A program made the position numbers and the translations under genes. Below, piece by piece: positions 21,476 to 33,295 of a DNA stretch of 64,000 bases (the stretch's first letter is position 1; each line of letters opens with the position of its first letter). Under the pieces are notes generated by a model, which saw only the letters and a list, made by a program, of their open reading frames with translations, searched no databases and was not told the origin of the DNA. This DNA is from Xanthostigma xanthostigma (Eukaryota; Arthropoda; Insecta; Raphidioptera; Raphidiidae): the NCBI GenBank assembly GCA_963575645.1, contig OY754466.1:43866001-43930000 (forward strand), written 5' to 3'.

Positions 21476-21906
21476 ATAAGCAGGCTTTGGTTAATTTTTA
21501 TACATAACGTGATAACATATGCAAATATTATAATATTTTATACTAGCTGTTACCCGCTTTATCGCACGTGTTAACCGAAATTTCATTTTCTTTATTTATA
21601 ATATGTCAAATGTCATATTTTTATAGTTAAAATGATTACAGGAATTTTTTTACTTGCGCTATCCGGCGGTTTAGGGCTATATTAATCTATTTCACGCGGT
21701 CTCAATTTTCGTGGAAATTATTTTCCAGCAGTTTTTCCTGGAAAAGCGATTCATAGTTTTATTCACGTGGGCGGTCGTATCATTATAATATATAGGGAAT
21801 GTGTTCATGAATAAGTTTGATTATGCTCTGCTATCAAACATTAATTAATGCCATCTGTATGCATTCATTGCTTTATACACCTACCATATTACCACACACT
21901 AATTAA
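21476..21906. other. RTE-tail fragment and unassigned spacer
   Basis: 21541-21600 (ACTAGCTGTTACCCGC) is the reversed end of an RTE-type unit such as 45075-45290. The rest is unassigned. Confidence 0.4.
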
Positions 21907-22104
21907 AGGCCGCTGCACACGAGGATGGTTTTGCCGCTGGAAACACTTGTGCTGGCTGGCGCGCAGGCTGCGAAGATGGAAATGACGTCACAAGACGGAT
22001 TTCAAAATTAAAACCGGGGCTATTTTTCGTGCTTGTTTGTCTGCTTGTTTTGAGCAAAAACCAATCAGGAAATAGTATTTTGTCACGTGGGCGGCATGAA
22101 CAAT
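21907..22104. mobile_element. PIF/Harbinger-like MITE, truncated copy 3
   Basis: Left end AGGCCGCTGCACACGAGG after TAA (21904-21906), then GGAAATGACGTCAC and GCAAAAACCAATCAGGAA as in copies 1 and 2. It is cut at about 22104, where a CACCCGGGTG retroposon begins, probably by insertion or deletion. Confidence 0.65.
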
Positions 22105-22117
22105 AATTCTAAAGGCC

Positions 22118-22430
22118 CGTCTCGGTTTCACCCGGGTGCAAAACTGTTCTGGAAATATTATATTGTCCTTTTCATCTACACAGCAAAACTATCAAAATAC
22201 CTACATTGTTTTGATATAAATATAAAGATTTGGCTAGCGTCAGCCATGTTAGCGTACGAAAACAGTTTTTTTTTTGACAAAGAACCGTTATAATTCAGCC
22301 ATTTTGTACAAAATATTTATAAATTATATACAGAAACCTTCCTGATTTATCGCTCTTTCTGAAAACCGTATGAAAATCCGTTTGGTAGTTTTTGAGTTTA
22401 TCGCGTTCAGACAGACAGACAGACGCGGCG
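22118..22430 (+). mobile_element. Short retroposon unit (CACCCGGGTG type, variant)
   Basis: Begins CGGTTTCACCCGGGTGC. The last ~150 bp (TTCAGCCATTTTGTACAAAA, ACCTTCCTGATTTATCGC, then CAGACAGACAGACGCGG) is the unit that is tandemly repeated in the foldback at 28611-31225. Confidence 0.6.
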
Positions 22431-23005
22431 GAGGGACTTGGGTACTTTTAAAACTTTCTTTGAAAAATAACGGGTTGAAGAAAAAAAAGTTCGATCGAAA
22501 GTTTCGAGGGAGAAATCGTTCGGACACAATACCCGCCCTCACCACCTCACCCTTTAGCAGGGGGAAGGGGTGTCCTTTGGTTTTTAAATGGGAACCCCCA
22601 TTTTTTATGGTCGGATATTGTTTTTGTAAAAAAATGCATTTTTTGTCTGAATTTTTCTCTAATTCGGTTCGTACTTTTTTAACAAAAACGCTCATTAAAA
22701 AAAGTTTTTATTAGCAATTTGTAGCAAAAATACAAGCTAAATTAAAAAAAATCAGACAAAAGACGTTCATTTTCACATAAAAAACAATAGATGATAAAAA
22801 ACGTCCAAAGTTAAAAAAAAACACCGATAAAAAAACGTCTAAAGTTTTTAAAAAAACACTCGGTATACAGATTTAGGATCATTTTTATAAAACCTAGATC
22901 GTGACTAATAGGTAAACTGTCATAGAGTTTTCATTTCATAATAAAATTATTGAAAATCATTTTTTCCTTTTTAATATACCTACCTTTTTCTGTAAATGCT
23001 TGCCT
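22431..23005. other. Unassigned A/T-rich region
   Basis: Includes tandem AAACACCGATAAAAAAACG-like phrases near 22800-22860. No supportable gene despite ~120-codon frames on both strands. Confidence 0.3.
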
Positions 23006-23009
23006 TTAA

Positions 23010-23687
23010 GGAGGTTGAGCCGTTTTACGAAGATAATGAAAAAAATCCGAAATAAAGTTTTTTTAATAGATTTTTTTATGACAAAATTTTCTATAAAAAA
23101 TTCAAAAACATTAGGAGATTTATAAAAAAACTTTTACATGCAGTCTTATGGAAAATATGTCAACCTAGCATGCAAACTGTTCATTTTATTTTTTTGCAAA
23201 TAACCAAATAATGCCAGCAGTTTCGTAAACTAACTCTGTAAAGCATCGATGTCTTACGCATATTTTAATATTTTTTCCAATTTAATTAGGAGACTTTTAA
23301 TCAACAAAAAAATTATTAAACCTTAGCACTTTTCAATTTTGGACTTTTATTCTTGACAGTTTTAACAATTTTAACTAAATTTTCAACTTTTTAATGATTT
23401 AATTTTAATTTTTATTACTTCTAATTTCTTTTTTTAATTATTTACTGCAAAAAATATGTAAAATACAGATATTTAGATAAATTTATTTTTTTTAACCTAA
23501 CTTAGTACAACAAATTCAAAAGTTAGTCCATTAAGTATAAAGTACTGAAATAATTAATTAATATTTAAAAAAAATAATTATTTATGCCTTTATGACAATA
23601 ATTTATTGGTATCATCGTTTTATAAACTATAAAAGTTCCCATTTAGAATTCGTCTTACTTTTGATTGGGACTGTAACGGATCAACCT
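23010..23687. mobile_element. TTAA-flanked MITE J, copy 1
   Basis: Starts GGAGGTTGAGCCG right after TTAA (23006-23009) and ends GATCAACC. Near-identical to 51330-52025, which is flanked by TTAA on both sides. TTAA duplications suggest the piggyBac superfamily, although the ends (GGAGGTTGA) are not the usual CCC. AT-rich and non-coding. Confidence 0.6.
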
Positions 23688-23704
23688 AAGTTTTGTTTAC
23701 TACA

Positions 23705-23835
23705 ATTTAAAATTCCAACCCATAAATAGGGAATGGTACTACTTTTCAAAATTTTACAAAATTTTTTCAATTTAAAGTCCTCCGAACCCAAAAAACATAT
23801 TTTTAGAAAAAACTCTGTGCGTCTGTTAGTCTGTT
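23705..23835 (-). repeat. Dispersed repeat W, copy 5 (partial)
   Basis: AAATTCCAACCCATAAATAG through ACTCTGTGCGTCTGTTAG, reverse orientation. Confidence 0.55.
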
Positions 23836-24726
23836 TATTATTATAATAGCGAAAGTTTGTAATAATTGCGTAAAACTTAATCTTTCATCAGTCATCACAC
23901 TGCATCGGTCTCCTTACATGAAGAGCATCGTGGCGTCAAGTGTATTGACGTCGCCACGCCCAGCAGAAGCCGTTGTCGTCGTCCCGCTATCCCTCCGCGC
24001 GTCCCGAACCTTTCGCTCCTTCCTTACGCCGTGCGTCGCGCACATCGTGTCTCTCGTTCCTAGAGGATACCTATTTATACACAAACCGAAATAGCGTCTT
24101 TTCGGAAACTGGAAAATCATGTTTTTCACAAATTCAACGAATACTAAAAACAAGTAATTACAAAACATCAATAGTTGGCAAAACCAAAAGTGCACATCCC
24201 GCAAGTTTTCCACTGTACAACTAGCTGTCAAAAATAATAGAAAATTAAACTACTGAACACATTTTAGTGAATTTAAATAGGGTTCTTAGTGAATAAAATA
24301 TAACCCAAGGCTATTCGACCAAAATTGCGATCTGTAGAGCTCGGACATACATACGTACAGACCAACCGACAACTACTGTTCATGATTTTCAATTGCAATT
24401 TTAGTGGTAATTATGAACTCGAATGAATTTAAAAACGGTTCTGTTTTATAGATCAGAATCTCCTCTTTTCAAAAAGCTTCAATTTGAATGGATTTCGTGT
24501 GAAATTAACTTAGATATAACTTCTTGTATGAACGAAAGTCAGCTTTGACGCTAGGTTAGCGGTATGTGCAAAACGACAATAATTTTTTTCTCGACGCTGG
24601 TTTGCTAGCCATGTTAGCAACATCAAGAGATTATTAAAACTCATTAATAAATTTGATTTATCAGGTTTAATCAGGAGGTTCTTGCTGCCCTCCCCCAGTA
24701 CTATAATAAAAAAAAAATAAAATTGA
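23836..24726. other. Unassigned region with a CpG-rich patch
   Basis: 23925-24065 is dense in CpG (GTCGTCGTCCCGCTATCC, CGCCGTGCGTCGCGC) with a hairpin-like GGCGTCAAGTGTATTGACG, possibly a promoter or leader exon. The remainder is AT-rich and unassigned. Confidence 0.3.
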
Positions 24727-24963
24727 AAATATTACGAATACGCATACTTTTCTCTTTTCAACTCAAAGATGATATATGGTCTAGAATTGTGGGGGAATTC
24801 GACTTCCGCTAATAGAGTTTTCCGAATCTAAAAAAGAGCAGTTTGAATACTGTTAAATGCTGAGTTTAATGAAAGTTGCAGACCTCTATTTAAAAATCTA
24901 AAGATTCTAACCTTTTTTCGGCCAATACATTTATTTATGTTTGTTGTGTGTAAAAAAAACTCG
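24727..24963 (+). pseudogene. Non-LTR retrotransposon reverse transcriptase, C-terminal fragment
   Basis: Reading from 24727 without an ATG gives a ~79-codon stretch containing YAYFSLFNSKMIYGLELWG, a run with NRVFRI, and ESCRPLFKNLKILT, the thumb/C-terminal pattern of insect jockey/CR1-like LINE reverse transcriptases (F-HS-L-YG-I-WG, LF, ILT). Two in-frame stops interrupt it (after FRI and after RAV). Repeat V begins right at its end, so it is a dead, truncated copy. The same domain appears in a different copy at 54240-54730. The protein would have primed and copied its own RNA at a nicked target. Family-level assignment is confident; the clade is not. Confidence 0.75.
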
Positions 24964-25460
24964 GGTCGCAATCCGAAACCCTGCCGACAATATAGTGTAT
25001 TTGCTATTATAGGCAGTGTGGCTCCCTTATATAAACTTAACTTTATTTTTGAACAAAATAAAAAATTTAACCCCTTAATGCACCCCTTAAATTAATATTT
25101 TTTTCTTACTTTTAATATTACTATCAATACAACAAATTAAATTCACCCTTCACTAAATAAATCCATATCTACAAACTAACGTTTTCATAAAATTTTAAAG
25201 TCCGGTCCTGTCGGGCCGATTTTAATAGAATTTTGGTAGCACATTTTAATCATTACTAAAGGGTTAAATTTCAATTTTTAAAACAATTCGGAGACATTTT
25301 TCGGTATTTTTGGACCCAAAAATATTTTTCAACCCCTAAAATCCACCCTTAAAGTGGCTCGATTAGGCCCATTTTAAATAAGCTTTTTGCGGTGATGAAT
25401 TCCAACGTGTGGTTCAAATTTCGTTGAAATCAATTACCTCCTTCGAAAGTTTTAGTCCGT
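24960..25460 (+). repeat. Dispersed repeat V, copy 3
   Basis: ACTCGGGTCGCAATCCGAAA then CCCTGCCGACAATATAGTG, ending near CTTCGAAAGTTTTAGTCCG. It abuts the LINE fragment with no spacer, so either V inserted into the LINE or V is its 3' continuation. Confidence 0.6.
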
Positions 25461-25726
25461 ACATATTATATATACAGCTAAATTCAAGAAAACCATAAAA
25501 GGGTTTTTAACCAAATTATGTTTTTATAATTATAAGGATTTTTTTAAATAATGCAGATTCAATTTAATTATTTTACTCGACTTTTGATTTGTATTTGACC
25601 ATTTTATGGTGTAGGTAATTAGTTGAAATAAATATTATTATTATGCTATAAAGTATAAACCTTCTATAAATGAATATTTGTGAATGTAGATGTTAAATGT
25701 AAAACCAGTTTTTTATTTTTTTTCAG
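25461..25726. other. Unassigned AT-rich spacer
   Basis: No recognised feature until the polypyrimidine tract at 25709-25726. Confidence 0.3.
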
Positions 25727-25777
25727 GTGAGTTCTATAATAATGGTGACATTTGGATTTGGAAACATCTTCTACTAT
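25727..25777 (+). CDS. Candidate 51-nt internal exon (unproven)
   Basis: A strong acceptor (TTTTTTATTTTTTTTCAG, ending at 25726) precedes a 51-nt segment that ends directly before a consensus donor GTAAGTTC (25778). The segment is open in two frames: VSSIIMVTFGFGNIFYY, which looks like a membrane helix, and, in another phase, EFYNNGDIWIWKHLLL. If real, this would place the window in a plus-strand intron. It lies among repeats, and no neighbouring exon can be identified, so chance is quite possible. No protein family is recognised. Confidence 0.3.
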
Positions 25778-25867
25778 GTAAGTTCAATCTCCAATAATTT
25801 ATTGTAAATAGAATATTAGGAACCAATCGAGAAAGCAAGTTATGAAATATTACCAGATATACAGGTG

Positions 25868-26263
25868 ACCGGTAATTGCTCGTATTCCTCTCGAGAGAAA
25901 AAACTATGACTAATTTGGAATAATTTAACCTCTATCACTTGGGGGTCGGAAATGCGTCATTTTCGAGAAAATCTACTTCGGTTATTTTTTTACAAAAATC
26001 AGAATTTTGGGACTTAAAAATGAAAAAAAAATAATTGGCCAAACTTCCTAAAGCTAAAAACCACGAAATTTACTGTTAGATTTGATGTTGTGTGTTAAAA
26101 GTTAAAACACAATAAATAAAAAAATAAAATAAAAATTCTTCACAGAAGTGTCATTATTATAAAAAAAATTACGCGTTTCCGACCTCTTCGTGATAAGGTT
26201 AAATCATTCCAAATCAGTCATAGTTTCTTCACCCGAGAGGAATACTAGCAATTACCAATTAAC
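25868..26263. mobile_element. MITE with ~95-bp TIRs
   Basis: Left arm GGTAATTGCTCGTATTCCTC and ACTATGACTAATTTGGAATA; right arm TATTCC-AAATCAGTCATAGT and GAGGAATACTAGCAATTACC, in inverted order. A central AT-rich loop carries AAATAAAAAAATAAAATAAA. No TSD resolved. Confidence 0.65.
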
Positions 26264-26930
26264 CTATATATGTATATGGGTGTCTAAAGACTTAATTTGT
26301 CGGGGTACAGAAATCATTGTCAGAAAATCTCATTTGACAATGATCTTAGATTATAGCCATACACTATTTTCCCATATGAAAATCATTGTGAACTTCAAAT
26401 CGATTCTTCTCGAAAAATAATCAATTAATTAAAACGATATTAAAATTTAATAATTAATATACAATTTCCACGTCGACACAACATTTTTTTCACTTTTCGA
26501 TCAAAATTTCGCTTAAAAAGCGATATTTTTCTATGTAGATCAATTCATGTGTTTTTGTGTGAGTACAATCTTTGAACTTTGATTTAGCCATGGTTCTTGT
26601 CTCCGCTGTATTAATAGAAACATGACAGCAATGTTAAAAAAAAACACTGCAAGGAAAGATCAGCTGATCTACAATTTTTTATCTAATATATCTTGTTCAA
26701 AATATTTTCTTCGAAAGTATTTATACTACTCTCTTGATTTTTTTGATTACATGGTTACAAAGTTGGAAAGGGGGGCACATTATTAACGACTTTAGGAACT
26801 TAAATCTCGGGAAATATTCGTCTAAGAAAAAAAAGTTACTTAAGAACATTTATTGTATTTTTAAAGACCTATCCAACAAAGTACAAATTTTTATTCCTCA
26901 GTTCTATGTATGGATAAATGAAGAAGGTCC
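26264..26930. other. Unassigned AT-rich region
   Basis: No supportable gene. 26655-26720 (CAGCTGATCTAC) resembles the outer part of repeat W. Confidence 0.3.
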
Positions 26931-27018
26931 AAATCCGGACCGAAAAATAAATTTATTGATTTATAATTATATTTTTTTGTCAATACAATTGTCTGAAAAA
27001 TTTGTCGTAAATTTTATT
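26931..27018 (+). mobile_element. Hammerhead-like retroposon fragment, family A copy 2
   Basis: GAAGAAGGTCCAAATCCGGA then CCGAAAAATAAA (preserved stem II, decayed stem III), followed by TTTTTGTCAATACAATTGTC and AAATTTTATTTATG as in 36892-37139. Confidence 0.5.
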
Positions 27019-28610
27019 TATGGAAAACTATCCCTAAATTATTTTTTTTTGTAATTTCATTACACAACTGTATTGCGGTTTACATAAGACAAAATTTCAT
27101 TCGAATCGAGGAAAAGATGGCGGTGGTTGTAACAGATAGAGAGATTGACGGACCGACAGACTCTACGAAATCATGAGTTTCGTTTTTTGCCATTTGTTTA
27201 CAGAACCCCAAAAAATTGTTTGAAAAACACTGACTTATAAAATGTCGAATTGAAAATATTAATGAAAAAGTAACGCTCAGGTATTATTTTTTCATTTAAA
27301 GAAAGCAATCACTGAACTACACGTGTTACAATGTATTTTGTGGCCACATAGAAAAGTGGCTTATGACTTTACTTTTAACATTTTTTATCGAGCGACATAA
27401 TCTTGTCTTTCTATTTCAAATACAAAAATGGTTAGTTGTGTCAGTATTTAAATTCAAAATGCAAAATATGTGTTCTCAAAATATGTTTATAGAACTAAAA
27501 ATAATTTTTGTGTTATCATATATATTAATACGCTAAGGTTTAAGATGTTTGCCTCCCTTTTTAGAAAAAACCACACAATTTCTCCACATAAATTATATAT
27601 CATTTTACAGATAATTGCTTGCTCTACTGACATCGACAACTAACAAATTTATTATTGCTATTGTTTTTGTAAATTAATTAAACTCTGAACAACGTCTGCC
27701 ATCTGACAGCGTAACGTTAACACTTCGATCTGTCATCTGACCTTCATATTGTAAATACTGCATACTGCCATCTGACGGGCAACGCTGAACAACGATTTTG
27801 CTACTTGCGCCTCTATATGACAATTTTAGTAAAATATTTCTTTTACAACAAAAAGAAGAACGTTATAAGCAGTGTGCAAAATTAGAAACGAATTGAATAC
27901 CTGCAATCATATTTAAAAAATAATTTTGTAAAGTGATAATTATTATACTTATTTAGTGCGAATAATTCGTACAGGTCACGCTAGTATCACTTATTTCATT
28001 GATTTTATTAAAAATATCATCGTCGAATGTGTAGCCAGACTCACTGGAACATTGCCAAACAAAGCGGCTCTTTTGACTCGGGCTGGAACCTGGTCGATAT
28101 GTTTAGTCGTTCTCTTCGACCAGCTCTCCAATACCTTCCAGCCTCGAACATTTGACGACCATTGTCACTGGTCAAGCAGCCACATAATCTATTCTACCTG
28201 TGAAGGGGTCTTTATTTGTGTTCAGTATTTACTGTTAGCCTTCTTCAGGTTCTTGTGTATTAATACTGTTCAAATATATATAGCGACAGTTTACTAATGT
28301 TGTTATGAAATTAAAAAAAAATTACGTTCAAACAGTGTCACTTTTGGAACTTAAACTCAATACTTCCACTATCGCGGCGGCTGAGTTATCACTTACTGTA
28401 CACTGACATATTTTAATAATCAATCATTCTCATAATATAGCGTATTTGCAACTGTTATTCACTTACTTCAAGAGCAAATTTCTACATTATTCAAACGAGA
28501 GCAACTTATTTCTAAGTGAGAATCAAAGGTGAACTTTTCCTTATTGCTTATTAGAGTTAAAAGCCGTAGAAATTTTCTACAGACGTTTTTGCACGATAAC
28601 ATCGGGAAAT
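27019..28610. other. Unassigned region
   Basis: 27690-27800 has a loosely repeated GCCATCTGAC(A/G)G phrase. 28078-28143 contains a long-range pairing (GGCTGGAACCTGGTCGA / TCGACCAG..TTCCAGCC). The plus-strand frame at 27956-28297 has no recognisable domain. No gene called. Confidence 0.35.
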
Positions 28611-31225
28611 AGCCCGGTCATATTTTACACTAAAAATCGCTAATCTCGCAAACTAACATGTAGTTCTGATTTTTTAATATGTTGTTAGGACCACTACCAG
28701 TAGCGTATATCCAAGTTTGCAGCTTCGAAAGACCTGTGCTAACTTTGCAGCACTCAAAAAACTGCGAAAATTTCGCACTTTTTTTGGTATTCTCAATATA
28801 GGTCTTAAACTATGCATTTTTTTATAAAATAATTTTTATACGTTTTTAAGTAGACTAAAATTGCTACAATTTGAGACCAGAACCAGCTCTGTAGTTTCAA
28901 TACTTACCAAGATACAGCTTTCCAAAAATTGACCAGTTTTTCCAAAAAAGTGAAATTTTAAGATTGGGTCAATTTTTGACCCCGATATCGGGGAAAATAC
29001 TCATTTTAAGGGTAATATCATAGGAACATATATTGTAGCAAATGTAATTAGCTTTAATTTAAGCAGAGAACGACGTCTGTACGCCATATAGTTTACTCAC
29101 AAATTTAAAAAATACAAAAAATGAGAAAACAGCATTTTCGCAAATTTAAATTTAATACCTAGTAATCGTTATGTAAATCCATTCAGTGATTTTAATGTGG
29201 TTGAGTAACAAAATTGAGTAACATAGTAGCATAAACGAGTAACATAATAAAAAAAAATAACATAATTGATAACATCATAAAAAAATTATGCAGTTTTTGA
29301 CAAAATACAGTCGTATTTCAGCCATTTTGTAAAAAATATTTACAAATTATATTCATGAACCTTCCTCGTTTATCGCTCTTTCCATTACCGAAAACAATTT
29401 CAAAATCCGGTGAGTGGTTTAGTAGAAGAGAGCGGAGAAAAAGCCAGAGACTTTGTTTTTAACTATGCAGTCTTTGAAAAAATACCGTCGCATTTCAGCC
29501 TTTTTGAAAAAAATATTTACAAATTGTATACAGAAACCTTCCTCGTATATTGATCTTCCTATTAGCGAAAACCATTTCAAAATCCGGTGCGTGGTTTAGA
29601 AGAAGTGAGCGGTGAAAAAGACAAAGACAGTCTGAGACTCTGATTTTAACTATGCAGTTTTTGCTAAAATTCCGTCGTAGTTCAGGTATTTTGTAAAAAA
29701 TATTTATAAATTATATACATAAACTTTCCTCGTTTATTGCTCTTTCTACTACCAAAAACCATTTTTAGATCCGGCGCTTGGTTTAGAAGTAGTGAGCAGA
29801 GAAAAAGGCAAAGACAGACAGAGACTGTTTTTAACTATGCAGTCTTTGACAAAACACCGTCGGTGTTCTTCTAAACTATGCGCCGGGTCTTAAAATGGTT
29901 TTCGGTAATAGAAAGAGCGATAAGCAAGGAAGGTTTCTGTATATAATTTGTAAATAGTTTTTACAAAATGCCTGAACTACGACAGTGTTTTAGCTCAGAC
30001 TGCATAGTTAAAAATAGATCATCTGTCTGTCTTTGTCTTTTTCTCAGCTCACTTCTTCTAAGCCATGCACTGAATCTTGAAATGCTTTTCGGTAGTCGGA
30101 AGAGCGATAAACAAGGAAAGTTTCTGTATATAATTGGTAAATATTTTTTACAAAATGCCAGAACAGCGACGGTGTTTTAGCAAAGACTACATAGTTATAA
30201 ACAGAGAGTCTGCCTATCTTTGTCTTTTTCTCCGCTCATTTCTTCTAAATCACGCACCGGATCTTGAAATGGTTTTCGCTAATAGAAAGAAAAATATACG
30301 AGGAAGGTTTCTGTATACAATTTGTAAATATTTTTTCAAAATGGCTGAAATACGACGGTATTTTGTCAAAGACTGCATAGTTAAAAACAAAGTCTCTGTC
30401 CTTTTCTCCGCTCTCTTCTAGTAAACCACGCACCGAATTTTGAAATTGTTTTCGGTAATAGAAAGAGCGATAAACGAGGAAGGTTCATGAATATAATTTG
30501 TAAATATTTTTTACAAAATAGCTGAAATACGACGGTATTTTGTCAAAAACTGCATAATTTTTTTATGATGTTATCAATTATGTTATTTTTTTTATTATGT
30601 TACTCGTTTATGCTACCATGTTACTCAATTTTGTTACTCAACCACATTAAAATCACTGAATGGATTTACATAACGATTACTAGGTATTAAATTTAAATTT
30701 GCGAAAATGCAGTTTTCTCATTTTTTGTATTTTTAAAATTTGTGAGTAAACTATATGGCCTACAGACGTCGTTCTCTGCTTAAATTAAAGCTAATTACAT
30801 TTGCTACAATTTATGTTCCTATGATATTACCCTTAAAATGAGTATTTTCCCCGATATCGGGGTCAAAAATTGACCCAATCTTAAAATTTCACTTTTTTGG
30901 AAAAACTGGTCAATTTTTGGAAAGCTGTATCTTGGTAAGTATTGAAACTACAGAGCTGGTTCTGGTCTCAAATTGTAGCAATTTTAGTCTACTTAAAAAC
31001 GTGTAAAAATTATTTTATAAAAAAATGCATAGTTTAAGACCTATATTGAGAATACCAAAAAAAGTGCGAAATTTTCGCAGTTTTTTGAGTGCTGCAAAGT
31101 TAGCACAGGTCTTTCGAAGCTGCAAACTTGGATATACGCTACTGGTAGTGGTCCTAACAACATATTAAAAAATCAGAACTACATGTTAGTTTGCGAGTTT
31201 AATGTAAGATATGACTGGCCTAAAA
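28611..31225. mobile_element. Foldback element, 2.6 kb inverted repeat with internal tandem units
   Basis: Arms run about 28611-29870 and 29975-31225 and are nearly identical in reverse complement. Paired landmarks (GTTAGGACCACTACCAG at 28685 against CTGGTAGTGGTCCTAAC; CCCCGATATCGGGG near 28980 and 30850; GAGTAACAT clusters) all centre on about 29921. Outer ends GTCATATTTTACA and TGTAAGATATGAC. Each arm holds several ~180-bp units toward the centre. Long TIRs built of subrepeats are the plan of Foldback/Galileo elements. No transposase gene inside and no TSD resolved. Confidence 0.8.
29283..30560. repeat. ~180-bp tandem units at the foldback core
   Basis: Landmark ACTATGCAGT recurs at about 29283 (diverged), 29460, 29648 and 29833, and its complement at about 30005, 30190, 30378 and 30551. 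Each unit contains TTTCAGCC(A/T)TTTTG, ACCTTCCTCGTTTATCGC, a CCGGTG(C)GTGGTTTA block and AAAGACAGACAG, i.e. the same sequence as the single retroposon tail at 22280-22430. Confidence 0.8.
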
Positions 31226-31891
31226 GACGTTAAGATTAATAAAAATTTAATATCATATTAATATTATTGTCGGGACTCAAACTCGACACTTCCAAAATTA
31301 ATTTATTTTAACTAAAAATCTGACATAACTCAGTTCGTAATAGGACTATAGACATAACGATGCCACGTGTATCTCGGTGCCCCCCCCCTTCCCTCATCCC
31401 AATGCAGTCTCTCACAAGCCGATCGTTTCCTGTTCAATTTAATTGCTCGTAATTCCGTTTCCACTTCGTCTACTGTTATTGCAAAACGTTTTCCCAATTT
31501 CTTTTGTTTCGATTGTGAGTTCCACTCAATTTTAATTAACATATGCATATCGGCATGACGTACTCACAGATCGTCCAAAAAAAAAATGAACTTACTGTGT
31601 GCTCAAGCGAAGAACGCCTGTGCGGAAGGGGAGTGAACCTGCTGTTACGTTAGGAAAGTTATCACGTCCAAAGGTTGCGTAAACTTTCCGGACAATCTTT
31701 GCGTAGTTATGATGTAATTTTTAAACATTAAAAATGCGAATGCGATTTTTTGTCGCCAATATTTGACAATACATAACTGTGTCCATCGTTAATGTAACTC
31801 ATATAATTTTATTCTATACTGATCATAGGAATAAAATCGCAATCGAACTATTAGGGTCAAACATATACTTCTGTCTTTTTTTACGCCGTAA
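31226..31891. other. Unassigned region
   Basis: A (C)9 run at 31380; a block near 31590-31700 (GAACGCCTGTGCGGAAGG) is shared with 17500-17590. No gene. Confidence 0.3.
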
Positions 31892-31992
31892 GCACTGGCG
31901 TATCCAGGAGGGTAAAACAAGCACGGGAGACCCGGCTTAAGACATTTCTAATTTGCCCCCTCCTGGGCCAAAAGCTGGGTACGCCCATGTTA
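31892..31992. mobile_element. Short hAT-like MITE remnant
   Basis: CACTGGCGTATCCAGGAGGG at left and CTGGGTACGCCCATG at right with CCCCCTCCTGGG inside; a CAGTGGCGTA-CCAGG end is a familiar hAT-type terminus. TSD not clear. Confidence 0.5.
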
Positions 31993-33295
31993 ACGTCATA
32001 GAAAAAGATAAAGTTTTTGAAACAGAGATATTTTATTCAGATTGAATGCAAGTACATCAACCAATCCTATCATCGGAGAAATCTCTTTCTTCGATGTAAT
32101 CGAAGAAAGAGATGCAGATATATTTTCGATACGCTTTGTTGCGTTTACTCACCGCACATTGAGTAGATAGGCAATGATTCATATAGTTAATTAATAGATA
32201 TATGATATAACATTGTCTACTGTTGATATAATGATATAATCGTATCCACCGCATGGTCATACGTGTGGACACAACTCACGATTACGTAGTATTTCGAATA
32301 GATCTCTTTATAAATATCAGTCTATCTACAACCGGGTTTTGTGATGATTCTAAATAGTAAATAGCCATAATATGTATTACACAGTTTAAGAAAAATATCG
32401 TCTCAATCGATCAATTATTTTTCGATTTGGATCGATTTAAAATGCTCTACAACGCCTTTCATATGGTGAAATGTGTATGTTCACAATCTGAGTTCATTGC
32501 CAAATCGATTTTTCTGATAATCCTTTCTGCAACTGATCAATAGTAGCTCAAAAAAAAAAAAAATACGCCGTACGCGATTTTGTCTTGCGGTCATAAATAA
32601 CATGGAGGATATTTGTAGACATAAATTACCATATTAAACGACGGTTTCTGCTAAAAGAGTGTTTTCTTCTTTCGTCTCCGAAACTTCTCTGTATTAGACA
32701 ATTGACAACACCCGATTTTCTTCCTTCTTTCAACGTTCGTCCCGTGTCACGAACAACATACAAACTTTAAAACTACGAGAATTAATTTTAAATAAGTTTT
32801 CGTAGACTATACGAAACATTTCGCTACGTAAAAAAAATCTATCTGTGAAAACATTCAAATTGTCATCACCGTCTGTTTCCACCTCGTCATTCTTATGTTT
32901 CTAATGTGTTGTCCCGCCGTCTCACTTCGACACATTTGTAATCAATACTCGCTTTCTCTTTATGTCAAACGACAATCAAATTGCAATGACAACTGAAATT
33001 CATTCTTCCACACTGATCCGTCCGGCTTTCGTCAACGGCGTTGAGGCGAGGGGGGAGTTTAGGGGAGGGGGTTGAAAGCCGATGGCTCGTTATTCGTTTG
33101 TCAGGAGGATATTGATTGACGGTTCAATCAGATCTGCCGCTGGTTCGTCTTATTATTGTTAGTTCTGCAATTTAAACTCGACTTTTTCTATATGGACGTA
33201 CCAAACAGTAATTAAATTTTACAAGAGACGACACGCCTTTAAATTAACTTAACCTTGAAAATACTGGTCAATAACGTGTGTTCATTGGTCTTTTG
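31993..33295. other. Unassigned region with a short hairpin
   Basis: 32080-32110 forms TCTCTTTCTTCGA-TGTAA-TCGAAGAAAGAGA (13 pairs). 33030-33080 is G-rich (GGGGGGAGTTTAGGGGAGGG). No gene or repeat boundaries recognised. Confidence 0.35.

Noticed and set aside
22324..22714. ~115-123 codon frames on both strands
   Set aside because: Overlaps a retroposon tail and poly-A/T runs; composition (K/F-rich) reflects base content.
23010..23687. Confident piggyBac element
   Set aside because: TTAA flanks fit, but the termini are not the usual CCC type and no transposase is present; left as TTAA-flanked MITE.
29283..30560. CRISPR-like array of regular repeats
   Set aside because: Units are ~180 bp without unique spacers, arranged as an inverted repeat, in eukaryotic repeat context.
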